A stretch of DNA of 64,000 nt. It comes from Umbilicaria muhlenbergii. Its lineage: Eukaryota; Ascomycota; Lecanoromycetes; Umbilicariales; Umbilicariaceae. The position numbers and the translations under genes were made by a program. The stretch spans positions 4,652,927 through 4,716,926 of the forward strand of contig KK106981.1 in NCBI GenBank assembly GCA_000611775.1. The letters are read 5' to 3'. How positions within the stretch are numbered: the stretch's first letter is position 1; each line of letters opens with the position of its first letter. The notes beneath the pieces were generated by a model, which saw nothing but the letters and a program-made list of their open reading frames with translations, was not told the DNA's origin and did not search any database. Positions 48,210 through 58,892 of the stretch are shown here, piece after piece.

Positions 48210-48993
48210 ATGCATACCATCATCCACCTCCTCCTCCCCTTCCTCGCCACAAGCACCCTCGTCCACAGCGCCGCCATCGAAGCCATCAGAGATAGTGCCC
48301 CTGCCCCCTACGCCGACGACCTCGAAAGCCGTGACGTTCCCTACGTTGACGACTTCGAGAGCCGTGACGTCCCTCACGTCGACGACCACCAAAGCCGTGA
48401 CCTCCTCTCCGTCGACGAGATCGAAAACCGTAACCTCCCCTCCGTCGACGACCTCGAAGCCCGTGCCCTCCTCAACGCCTCCTGCCCGGACTGGGAAAAG
48501 ATAGAGCCCCCCGAGAAATACCTCGGCCCCGTGGCCAACGGCAAATGCAGCTGGCAAGAAACGCTCATCTGCGCCAGTTTACTCGTCGGCTGCCCCGCGG
48601 GATGTATAGCCGCCGCGATGGAAGTAGGGTAAGCCGTCCATCCCATCCCATCCCGTCCCATCCCGTCCCGTCCCGTCCCCCCCCCCCCAAAANNNNNNTT
48701 GGTACCCTTGAACTGACCCCTTCAGATTAAACCCGTTCGCGACAACCGAATGCGTCGCCTGCATGGGGGTCACAGGCGGCAACTGCGCCTTCTGCATCTG
48801 GGGCGTCGGCCTGGCCAACACGTGCAACGCCATCTACTGGGAGCCGCAGGCGCACTGCCTGCTGCCCATGTGTAGCCAGAAGCTGCTCAACGACGCGCGC
48901 GCGCATCCGCCGCCGCAGGTCGTGGCGAATCGCTTGCTGCCTGACTTGAAGCCCGGGGGTGCGGCGGTGAAGCCGCCGGTCAAGCATTCGTAG
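48210..48993 (+). CDS. Secreted Cys-rich protein with acidic 11-residue repeats
   Basis: Two exons, 48210-48628 and 48726-48993, encode 228 aa. The N-terminus (MHTIIHLLLPFLATSTLVHSA) is a clear signal peptide. Residues 36-90 are five 11-residue repeats of the form DDLESRDVPYV, progressively diverged. The remaining 138 residues hold 12 cysteines, with Gly/Ala-rich hydrophobic spacing (LICASLLVGCPAGCIAAAM, CVACMGVTGGNCAFC). The intron contains a CCCGT/CCCAT and poly-C tract and a 6-N gap, but both splice sites are visible and phase matches. The layout, leader then acidic repeat then Cys-rich core, suggests a pro-region and a mature disulphide-bonded domain, as in fungal effectors or defence peptides. 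It lacks Lys-Arg sites between repeats, so it is not a standard Kex2-cut repeat peptide. Confidence 0.75.
48315..48479 (+). repeat. Five 33-nt coding repeats
   Basis: Five in-frame 33-nt units, each starting GACGA, encode the acidic 11-residue repeats of the secreted protein. The first two differ at only a few bases; later ones diverge more. Confidence 0.9.
48635..48698. repeat. CCCAT/CCCGT run, poly-C and 6-N gap in intron
   Basis: A pentanucleotide run grades into at least ten C and then six N. The gap is inside the intron of the secreted protein gene and does not touch coding sequence. Confidence 0.9.
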
Positions 48994-49989
48994 GGTGGGT
49001 GAGCGTCGGGTGGTTGGCCCGGGGGGGGGGTGGTTGGGGAAGAGGATAGAGGGGATGTGGGGAGTATGCGGGGTGGACGACGAGGGTTTCGGTATGGTTG
49101 TTTCAGATTGCATGGTGCTTGTTTTGTCGCATAGCCTGGGCGGGTGTCGTTTGTTTGCCACCGTGCCTTACGTATTATTCCCAGCTGAGCTGTGGAGGCC
49201 TTGTTCTTATAATATCGATGCATTATACGTAGCTATAAATAACATTCTTTTATCAATTGTAAAAACCTCGAAGCCATCTCGTTATAAGAATTGTGCGAAG
49301 ACGTCGTAAGAGTACCCCGCAAAGTTGGCCGAGAACTCCATCAGCCAGTGGTATAGTGCGCTTCGAGGATATCGCTTGTTTGTCAGGTGCAGTCGGGCCG
49401 CCAGCCCTACAGGAGCGCTCACTCTACAGTTACCAATTCGGATGATGATGAAATAAACGACTTGACAGCAAGAGAGCAACGGATGAAGACCGTAGGATAG
49501 CATGAGATGAAATCAGAATAAGGTAGAGTGCAGTAGGGTAATATAGAACGCAAATGATTGGCGTCGCCTCAAAGATGCGGTTCCGGTGCTCTGGGGTCGG
49601 TGACCCGACGTAGATCTCCAATAATGACTCGAAACTTGAGCGATATGTGGCTGGGGAGAGCCGCAGAGCGGATCTTGTCCTCAAAAATAGCAACTCAGAA
49701 GACTTACTTGACATGTAAGTGGATTCGCATATCCCAAGGGAGCGCCTCGAGTCATAATCTGCTGCGCCGCGTTGGCAATCCGATGCGGGCCGGTACCAAG
49801 GAAGTAGCGCCAAGAAGTGTCTCGAGTTAAATAGCCTCCGTGCGACGGTGGCTCAACTCTATCTGACAGGCTCGGCGTGTGAACTGGAAGTACCCCGAGG
49901 TAATTATATTCAGGCGTTGATTCTTCAGCTAGGTCGGCTGTCTGGACTGCAGTTCCGCCACCCGAAAGATCTGATCACCTCAAAGCACC
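48994..49989. other. Convergent spacer near 49 kb
   Basis: About 1 kb lies between converging stop codons. It starts with a G-rich run (ten G at about 49020) and has an AT-rich part near 49200-49290. No gene is supported. Confidence 0.4.
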
Positions 49990-51118
49990 CTATAACTTGC
50001 TCTTCTCACCCACACATTTCATCAACGCCCTTCCGTTACTCAGTACCACCTTGCCGCCTTCCACTTTCGTAACGAATCTCACCTCTTCCCAGCCATCCTT
50101 GAACTCCCCTGTCCTCCAGGCCTCCGTCACGAGCTTGCTGCCCGGCTTGACCGGTGACGCGAACCTCGCCTGGAACTCCTTGATATTCGCTGGATCACTG
50201 CCTCCGAGAATCTGTAACAGGCCGTGGCAAGTAGAGTTCCAGGAGAAGAGACCGTGCATGATGGCGCCGCCGAAACCCATTTTCTGCCCTGGTTCGGGCG
50301 TCGCGTGCAGAGGGTTGTAGTCGCCATTGAGTCTACAAAAAATCAATATGAAGCCAAGGGCTATTGGCGGACGATCTTACCTGTATAGGTGAGCGGCTTC
50401 ATTGCTGATCTGTAACGTGTGTACCGCGTCTGGCTTCTTTCCCTCGGGTGGCGGGTAGTTTACCGTACTTGGACCTATCTCAATCCGTCAGCCATTGTAC
50501 CCTAGATACCAAATATACCATCCTACCTTTAGGCCCACCCCAATTCCCTTGTCCGACAAAGAACGCACTCCCCACCGCCCTCGAATACACGTTTCCGCCC
50601 CTGTCCACCAGCACAGTTTCCGTTTCGACCACACTCCCAGCCTTCCCCTTGTCATAGACTGCCAGTACCTTCGACCGGACTTCAAACTCTTTCCCCTGAC
50701 TCGTCGGCGGTAGAGGCTTCAGGAAAGTTATTGATCGCTGGCCGTCCACCACGCGACGGGAGTCAAATTTCGGGACTCCGGGGATGGGCGTGGCGCCGGA
50801 GCGGGCATAAAAGTCTACGACTTCTTGATCGGTGTTTTTGAAGGCTGGAATGTAAGTCAGTACATTACGATCAAGGGATAGAGGATTAAGGGTTGTCCCT
50901 ACGTAGAATGATGGGGTAGGTGGGGAAGACTTGAAAATTCGGGTGGAGTTCCTATGCAAATCAGCCATGATCGAGGACGCGCGGATGGGAGAATTTACAT
51001 AGAGAAAGTGCAGCTCGTCGACAGTGCAGCCAATGCTGTTTGCGAAAAGCAGCACGTCCCGCTTGAGCCAGGAAACTTCCTGCGGGGGATACTCGAAGCC
51101 TGCTCCGGGTTCGCTCAT
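49990..51118 (-). CDS. Peroxisomal MaoC-type enoyl-CoA hydratase 2
   Basis: Five exons, 51118-50999, 50951-50903, 50844-50527, 50474-50381 and 50332-49990, encode 307 aa; introns are 47-58 nt. This is a double hot-dog hydratase that adds water to trans-2-enoyl-CoA to give (3R)-hydroxyacyl-CoA, as the C-terminal part of fungal Fox2 does, but here it stands alone. The hydratase 2 motif is plain: LNGDYNPLH, with D198 and H203 catalytic by analogy. The N-terminal half is the degenerate hot dog (ELHPNFQVFPTYPIIL, the second exon). The protein ends in SKL, a classic peroxisomal import signal. The start is the first ATG (MSEPGAGFEYPPQEV). It diverges from the NADAR gene across 434 bases. Confidence 0.92.
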
Positions 51119-51552
51119 TCTGAATGTCAAGGATGCTCTTTCCAGAGGTTTAGTTGGGAAGTTTTCTAGTCACGACTGATAAGTAAAAATATATCCAGAT
51201 GTTAAATGCCCTCCCCATTATTAAGAAGATCGGAACTTTAGAAGTGGGGAAGAAATCCGGGGTAGTCCAAGGTTTGGCTGCAGGCATCGTGATGCCGAGG
51301 CACGCCATCCAAGAGCGTTGAACTGTGTACTCATGATATGTAGACCAAACATTTGAAGATGAGGACACAGTCGCCTTTCTGAATAGGTCAATGAGACATA
51401 GCACATTAAAGATTGTGGGCGACAGCTTGACTCATCTTCAAGGTTGAGTCATTGAGGACCAAGCGTACGGACGCGCTTGACCGATGACGCAGGCGACTGA
51501 AACAATCTAGATCGAAATGACTCGCAACTGCCTGATCCAGAAATACATCTAG
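51119..51552. promoter_or_regulatory. Divergent promoter, hydratase and NADAR genes
   Basis: The two start codons face away from each other across 434 bases, so both promoters lie here. TGACTCA-like words occur near 51428-51450 (TTGACTCATC and GAGTCA), which could be bZIP sites; this is only a motif match. Confidence 0.5.
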
Positions 51553-52271
51553 ATGAGCGTATGCCAGAAGGCAATACGTTCCATCCCAACCGCCTCATCT
51601 TCAACCCTAAGAATCACAGAAAATAGTCCTCGACTACGAATAGCCTGTCGCCGAAAGATGTCATCCTCCACCTCGTCCGAAGGCCCCATCTTCTTCTGGA
51701 GGGAATATGAACATCCATACGGCTTTCTCTCCCAGTGGTATCCCTCCGCTTTCACCGCACCACATCCTCTTCCCAACCAGCCACCGATGACTTTCCTCAC
51801 CACAGAACAGTACATGATGTATCACAAGGCCATGCTCTTCCGTGACAACGAAATTGCCGCCAAGATCATGGCCGCCACCAAACCTAGCAAGCAGAGGGCG
51901 CTAGGGAGAGAAGTCAAAGGCTTTATAGGGGAGGTGTGGGAGCAGAACAGGGAGAAGATCGTCGAGGAGGGAAACTGGAACAAGTTCTGTTATGCCAAGG
52001 AGGACGCAGGGTTGAAGCAGAAGCTGCTGGAGACGGGAGCGAGGGAGCTGGTTGAGGTCGGTGGCCGATGGAGAGGAGAGAGTGGGGTGTCGGTGGTCTG
52101 TATACGCTAATGCCGTGAATACAGGCCTCGCCATACGATAAGATATGGGGTGTCGGATTCAAGGATGTGAATGCCGCGGCAAACAGGGAGAATTGGGGTC
52201 AGAACTTATTGGGCAAGGCACTGATGAGGGTCAGAGAAAGAATCAGGGAGCATGAGAAGCAGCAGCAGTAG
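51553..52271 (+). CDS. NADAR (YbiA/DUF1768) domain protein
   Basis: Two exons, 51553-52056 and 52125-52271, encode 216 aa. NADAR proteins are N-glycosidases; the bacterial YbiA type cleaves an early riboflavin-pathway intermediate and others act on ADP-ribose adducts. The domain shows FFWREYEHPYGFLSQWYPSAF at the start, the MTFLTTEQYMMYHKAMLF stretch, KQRALGREVKGF, WEQNREKIV, and in the second exon ASPYDKIWGVGF and NWGQNLLGKALMRVR. All key parts are present. A second in-frame ATG at 51658 (MSSSTSSEGP) begins right before the domain and may be the real start; the 35-residue extension is basic and Ser-rich and could be a mitochondrial leader or untranslated. Substrate in this organism is unknown. 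Confidence 0.87.
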
Positions 52272-52734
52272 ATCGTTGCCCGAAACGACTGGGAAACCTA
52301 TCTGCCGTCCATGCGCTTGTGCATAGGTATGATCCCCTTCCCGAGTCCTTTGATGTTTAACTGATGCAAGAGTTCCAGCATCCAGTCCATCACATACACC
52401 GCGCTCTATGCCCTCGGATGGATACCATGCCAACCTAACAAGGAGCACGGTCGCAGCTTTGCTAAGAGAACTAAGAGAATCATTCCATGTATCGTCTCGG
52501 TCATGAAGATGGCCGGCTTCACTAGGACTGGGGATTGGGAATATGCAGTCTTAGGAACGAGATCCCTCAGGAACATTGCAAGAACAGTGCTGCATCTCTA
52601 ACCAAACTCTATGCGCCTGCAATGCTCGCTCGTGTCGGGTATTTCTTAGATGACGTGCGCGATTTCAAGGCCAGATTAGAGCATTTCAGCACCTGACACC
52701 AATTAGCAAGGTTAACATTGGAACGAGGTCCATC
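52272..52734. other. Convergent spacer (NADAR / PRMT1)
   Basis: Two stop codons converge across 463 bases. No other feature is seen. Confidence 0.45.
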
Positions 52735-54056
<1,322 letters not shown>

Positions 54057-54729
54057 GACGAGTAACGGAGGCTGGTCTGGCGACGCGCTTAAGAGGAGGT
54101 TGATGCAGGAAGAGAAGAAGGAGGAGGAGAAGAGAAGGTGAGAAGGAGGAGACCGGCCTGCTCTTTGACTGTTGCTTTCCAACTTGATGTCGCGTGCAGT
54201 AGGTAGCCGCCGCACATCAGCATAAAAGTTCGAACTAATTTTCGCCAAACAACCGACTGAGACCCTGCGCTAGACTCCTCCAAGGAGGACCTGCTTTCGA
54301 GTCGAGCTTTGCATCTTTTGCATATTCTCGCGCCACATTCCACGAATGAACAATTACGCCAGGAGGCTAACAGTGCGAGCATTGGTATCACAGGGTTCTG
54401 ACAGCCAATGTGCGAACGTCAACTTTCTTCACATGTTGCTACTCCGAGTACTGAGTGCGAACACAAGGGTCTCGTTGCATCCTACCAGAGAAGACCTGGA
54501 GAACAGTATTGGATCATAATAATGCTTGCGCTTCGAGTTTGCTCGCAGTACGAACAGCGTTCCATCGTGTCTTCGTTATCTATATTTCTATATGAGCTCT
54601 CATTGTCGTGTCTGACAAGTCTTCAGCCCTACGGCATTTGAACACCTCGAACCCGCCCTTTTTGCCTAAAAATCGAAAGATGGCCTTCGGACAAGGCAAG
54701 GAAGGCAGGGACAAAAAGAGAAAATGCAG
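54057..54729. other. Intergenic region upstream of PRMT1
   Basis: This 673-bp stretch carries the PRMT1 promoter and purine-rich leader. No further gene is seen before the tRNA. Confidence 0.45.
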
Positions 54730-54811
54730 TGGAGGAGCGGGTGATCGAAACCCGGGCCTTCCGCAATCAAGACCATGCAAAGCGGACGCTCTACCACTGA
54801 GCCACACCCCC
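54730..54811 (-). tRNA. tRNA-Ala(UGC) with a 10-nt intron
   Basis: Reading the minus strand, the acceptor GGGGGTG pairs with CTCCTCC (one G-U, one mismatch). The D arm is GCTC/GAGC, the anticodon stem TCCGC/GCGGA with loop TTTGCAT (anticodon TGC), and the T arm CGGGT-TTCGATC-ACCCG. About ten bases (GGTCTTGATT) after the anticodon loop do not fit the cloverleaf and form the intron. Internal A box (TGGCTCAGTGG) and B box (GGTTTCGATC) are intact. Discriminator base is A. Confidence 0.95.
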
Positions 54812-56641
54812 GTTGAAATATGTATGGTTTTATTTGATTACTCAAACGAAGGTGGGTAGTGGAGGGAAGCGCTGGCCCCCCGTGGCTATTGGCAGCGTCT
54901 CGACCCCGCAACAAAGTATAAGTATATAACTTTATTTGCTTGGTGAGTACTTCGGGACAAGTGAACAATCACGATATATTTTCACAAACTCCAATATGAA
55001 CATCCTGAAAACTTCGCTCCTATATTCCAATACTGCGTACGCTATTAGCTATATCAGCTGGAGACTGCCATTTGTTTTGTGCCTGTGCCTGATAAGTCTT
55101 CTGTTCGAGTCCTCTTACTCGTACTCCAAGTTTCCCTTAGATTAGCATCTGTGTGTTCTGTACGACTAGTATGACTAAAGGGGCTCGAAAAGCTTAGAGG
55201 GCCGCTATAGTAAACATTAAGAGAGAAATGGCAGGGAGTATTCTAGACTTAATGAAGATCTAACTATATCCCTATAGCTGCATAATTGAACAGACTAAAG
55301 CTGAACTTGTAGACCGTATATTGAAAATCCACGGTAAAGGGAGAAGCGGCCGGACGTGTGATATCAGGGAACATGGAACGCTCGAACCCTCTCTTCGTCT
55401 TAGCGGCATAGGGCTAGCCCATGTCCTCGCGGGCAATGGCTATCTCGATGACCTGCCGTGTATTTACAGGACACTCATGTTCTGTTCGAGGCTCCGATCG
55501 TCTACTGATCTTCTCTCACTATCATATCGCCATTGATAATGAGCGATTCTTCAACCTTAACTCTTTTCATCCCGTCCATTCGGATAAGCGTTCCAAGATG
55601 ACACCCTTGCACTTTCACGGGCTGTGATCGTCCCGCCGCACGCGGCAGTCGTTTATGCGCACCATTGATAGGCCAACGAGGTACCTGCATGGTGTCGAAG
55701 ACCTGCCAGGGCACGCGCATACAGTCGAAATGATCTGGAAGATTTCTCAACGAAGAGGTTGGACAACCGAAGATGTGCAGGGTTGTTCCACTCAGAGCAT
55801 CGCTTAGTGCGGTGTAGCAGAGACGTAGATCGGTGTCGTGGGGGTCAAACTGTCCGCTCATGCTCTTCTTTCGCTCTTACAGTTCTGTTTCATTTGTCGA
55901 AGGTTGCCACATGACGCATTTCTCACATTTGGAGGCTGCCAGACCACATGATTCCAGGCCGCTCCTCCAGGTCACCGCGGAATCTTCAAAGGAGACACGA
56001 CAGAGCCCACGGGGTCTACCTTGTTGGCCTCGTCATCAAGTAATTACGGCACAAGGCACATGTTCACGCGTACTCTCGATGAGCCGCCCTGCCGCCGTGT
56101 TCCCGTCCAATCACGCTTGGAGTTAATTCTCCGAAGCTCGTCCGATCCGAAACCCGTTTGATATGTCGTTACCGCTCCACTACTCCTGAAGGGGGGATCC
56201 AGCATCAGACTGAGCGTTTTATCTCAACCCTTGTGTATCGCCAAGTACACCAGCCAGCTTGAGGCATTCGCTAGGTATAGCTTACCACGAAGGGCCACCT
56301 TAGCCCCCTACCTATTAAATGCTAAGCACAGTTCACTCCCAAAGCCATTGTCCAATACCCGGCATTGTTCCTGCATCCTACATCTAGCCCCAAATGCAGC
56401 GTTTCACGCGTGTCTATCAGAAAGGCGGTGCAGAAGGGTAATTTGTGAGGGCGGGAGTCTTCCTGAGCAATTTATAAGATGTCTGCAATGTCTTTACAAT
56501 TTGCAAGGTGTCGCATCTCACTACAGTCCTTCCTTTGATCATTGCGCGTGCAATTCACGAAGTCCTTTGATAGGATCTACGTATATATCGTTATTTTCTT
56601 ATCCACGCCCCACTATACTTACCTTTACCGCCAACGCTATC
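54812..56641. other. Gene-poor AT-rich stretch
   Basis: Apart from the tRNA at its left edge and one weak open frame listed separately, no gene is supported here. The part from about 54900 to 55330 is AT-rich and rich in TA, as in old repeat sequence, but no element family could be named. The right end should be the promoter of the barrel protein at 56642. Confidence 0.4.
55502..55861 (-). CDS. Short open frame, possible fragment of a HET-like protein
   Basis: This uninterrupted 119-codon frame starts MSGQFDPHDTDLRLCY and has a readable, protein-like composition. Segments such as TLHIFGCPTSSLRNLPDHFD followed by a short linker and VKVQGCHLGTLIRMDG weakly recall the middle region of heterokaryon-incompatibility (HET) proteins, where LPSWVPDWS and a conserved VxG block occur. 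The HET domain itself is absent. It could be a truncated or decayed gene, a small gene, or chance. No leader or domain is seen. Confidence 0.25.
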   Translation of the reverse strand: MSGQFDPHDTDLRLCYTALSDALSGTTLHIFGCPTSSLRNLPDHFDCMRVPWQVFDTMQVPRWPINGAHKRLPRAAGRSQPVKVQGCHLGTLIRMDGMKRVKVEESLIINGDMIVREDQ

Positions 56642-58021
56642 ATGCTCCGCAAGATAATTATCCTATCATGTGCTGCGGTTTCTTATGTACAAGCCTGTGG
56701 TGACCCTCCACTTAAGCAGGCCGTGCATTATCCTTATCCTCATCGAAAGGGAGCCGCTTTCACCAACACTACTGCCAGCGCCGCTGTCGCTGCTGCTGGC
56801 ACTCAAGTCTCTACCTACCCATCATCCGCTGCAAGCATTCTGTCGAGCGGTACTGCAGCAACTTACTCCTCATTTTCCGAAAACTATTATTCGACTCTGA
56901 GCTTTAGCCCGAGCACCCTTTCTACTGCAATCATTCCCTCCAGTAGTAATGCTGCCGCCGCTGCACCCTCATCTTCAGAGTCTTCTTCACCGACTCTAAC
57001 GTCTACTTCAAGCGCCCTTTCTCCTGCGTCTATCTCCACTAGTAGTGCTAGCGCCGCTATCTCCTCGTCGCTCTCAGCCTATGTACCCCCCAATGCTGCT
57101 GCTCCGACCAGCAGCTCCTCCTCCACCACTACTCCTTCATCTTCTCCGACTCCTTCATCCTCTCCGACTCCTTCATCCTCTCCGACTCCTTCATCTTCTC
57201 CGATTCCTTCGTCTTCCACCACCTCCTCCTCCTCGTCGAGCGCGTCTCCTGCTAGTGGCGGTACTAAACCTCCTAAGGCCCTCCCATACAATGACGGCAT
57301 AAGTTATTCGGCCTCTTTCACTCAGTAAGTACTCTTCTATTCATCTTACCCAGATGCAGGGCCAAGAGAAATGGCAGTGTTTTTGTGGGGATGACGTCGA
57401 CAACTCGACAATAAAAAGGACCTCTGGAAAATCTATGCTGGCAACGTTCGAGGTCGATGCTTTTCAATACTCGCCAACTGAAGCTTATCCACAAATCAAT
57501 CTCGCATGCTGACTTATTTTCTCAGATATGGCGCTGGTGATAGCTATGGTTCCGGAAACTGCAACACCAACACCGTCGCCTGCGGGTTCTTCTCCCCCAC
57601 CATCTTCCAAGCCGCGGCTTCCCAAAATTTATTTGGCGTTGGGCCTGGAGCCGGTGCTGGCCCGGCCTGTGGCACTTGCTGGCAACTTACACCCGAGACG
57701 GACAGCACGGGCAAGCCTCTTGTCGGGGCACAAACCACGATTGTGCAGGTCAACAATCTGTGCCCGGTTGCTGGAAATCCGTTGTGCTCGCAAAGCTCAC
57801 TTGGAGCAACTAATTCGTTGGGTATGCATATTCCAGTCAAGCGTCATAGTGCGAACGCGTCAGTTCGGCATGGCTGACAGTTCAATTCTATAGGCGCAAG
57901 AGTCCACTTCGATCTCTGCATAGACGATGGGGCGAACAAACACTTCTTTGGCAGCAGCGGCACCGCATTGGGCAAAGGAACCGCTACCGCGGTAGATTGC
58001 AGTCTGTTGGGTCAGAAATAG
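56642..58021 (+). CDS. Secreted expansin/GH45-like double-psi barrel protein
   Basis: Three exons, 56642-57324, 57526-57821 and 57894-58021, encode 368 aa. The signal peptide is MLRKIIILSCAAVSYVQA; an open frame continues upstream but lacks a leader, so this ATG is preferred. Residues about 40-215 are a Ser/Ala/Thr/Pro linker, surely O-glycosylated, with short TPSSSP repeats. The C-terminal domain has YGAGDSYGSGNC, ACGFFSP, CGTCWQLTP, VQVNNLCPVAGNPLC and VHFDLC, the cysteine and HFD pattern of the RlpA/expansin/GH45 barrel. Such proteins loosen or cut plant or fungal wall glucan. The aspartates needed for GH45 catalysis were not confirmed, so non-catalytic expansin-like action is possible. 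The first intron, 201 nt, is long for the window. Confidence 0.85.
57132..57212 (+). repeat. 18-nt coding repeat (TPSSSP)
   Basis: About four copies of an 18-nt unit CCTTCATCNTCTCCGACT encode TPSSSP in the linker of the barrel protein. Copies differ by single bases. Confidence 0.9.
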
Positions 58022-58525
58022 ATTTTACTTACGACGTTCGACATTGGGCTCGTATGCAATTACCAGACTTCGGTGGATGCTTGGGTCCTTCCGTTTCTTG
58101 TCTATATTCTCAATTTCTGCGGCCTACGCAAGACCGGCTCTTTCGTCCTTTCTATCCATCGCCTTCCACTTTTCATTCTTGTATATAAGTTTGCACACTT
58201 GGCCACGCTCCTATTCATGTGTGGGTTGTGTTGGAGGCTCCTCGGCGTCGCCAGACCGTCGTCCAATGCGATATTCTGCTTCTTATCATGTGTACTATAT
58301 AGCAGCTTAAGGCCAGAACCACTCCTTGACCACTTGAAATTTAGTCAGATTTGGCAATCTTGAACAACACTCTACAACAGCATGAGTTGCTCAGGACCTT
58401 CAGTGACTAAAGTTGTTAGCATCTCAACATGTTCTTCTTGAGATTACCGAATACTGACGAAAGCAAGCCATATTTAACATTTAGCTTTATCGATATAAAT
58501 AAGCAATTTTTAAGAATCGCTTATA
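58022..58525. other. Spacer between the barrel-protein gene and the tRNA-Arg gene
   Basis: These 504 bases hold the 3' end of the barrel-protein gene and the upstream side of the tRNA. Short open frames with hydrophobic segments (58044-58363) are out of frame with each other and unsupported. Confidence 0.4.
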
Positions 58526-58606
58526 GGCTTGGTGGCCTAATGGTAAGGCGTTGCTTTCCGGTCACGTGATTGGCAAAGATTGCGGGTTCGAGTCCCGTCC
58601 GAGTCG
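58526..58606 (+). tRNA. tRNA-Arg(CCG) with a 9-nt intron
   Basis: The acceptor GGCTTGG pairs with CCGAGTC (two G-U pairs). The D arm is GGCC...GGC, the anticodon stem TTGCT/GGCAA with loop TTCCGGT (anticodon CCG), and the T arm GCGGG-TTCGAGT-CCCGT. Nine bases following the anticodon loop (about CACGTGATT) are the intron. A and B boxes (TGGCCTAATGG, GGTTCGAGTCC) are intact. A T-run follows immediately as the polymerase III terminator. Confidence 0.92.
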
Positions 58607-58613
58607 ATTTTTG
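58607..58613 (+). terminator. Pol III terminator of tRNA-Arg
   Basis: The tRNA is followed by ATTTTT, and five T on the sense strand is sufficient for RNA polymerase III release in fungi. Confidence 0.7.
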
Positions 58614-58892
58614 CTCTTTTCAGAACTGTATTGATATATTGTTGCTTCGCATATCGATGTGCTAATCCTGAGACCTTCCCATCTTTTTTCCGACCTTGGA
58701 CTTCAAGCGGGCGAGGGCATCTCCACATCACCAGCGATTCCAATCTTTGTGGATCTCCATGTCAGTTCAAGCCTAACTCAAAACACCTCTGAATATCTTA
58801 TGGGGTTTCTAATGCTTCTTCTCTGACTGTATCTCGAGTTTCTGCTGCTTTTACTTGCCTTGCCATCTCTTTGAATAGGGAAATATGTCAAC

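Noticed and set aside
54900-55330. AT-rich stretch as a decayed transposable element
   Set aside because: No terminal repeats, target-site duplication or coding remnant could be identified.
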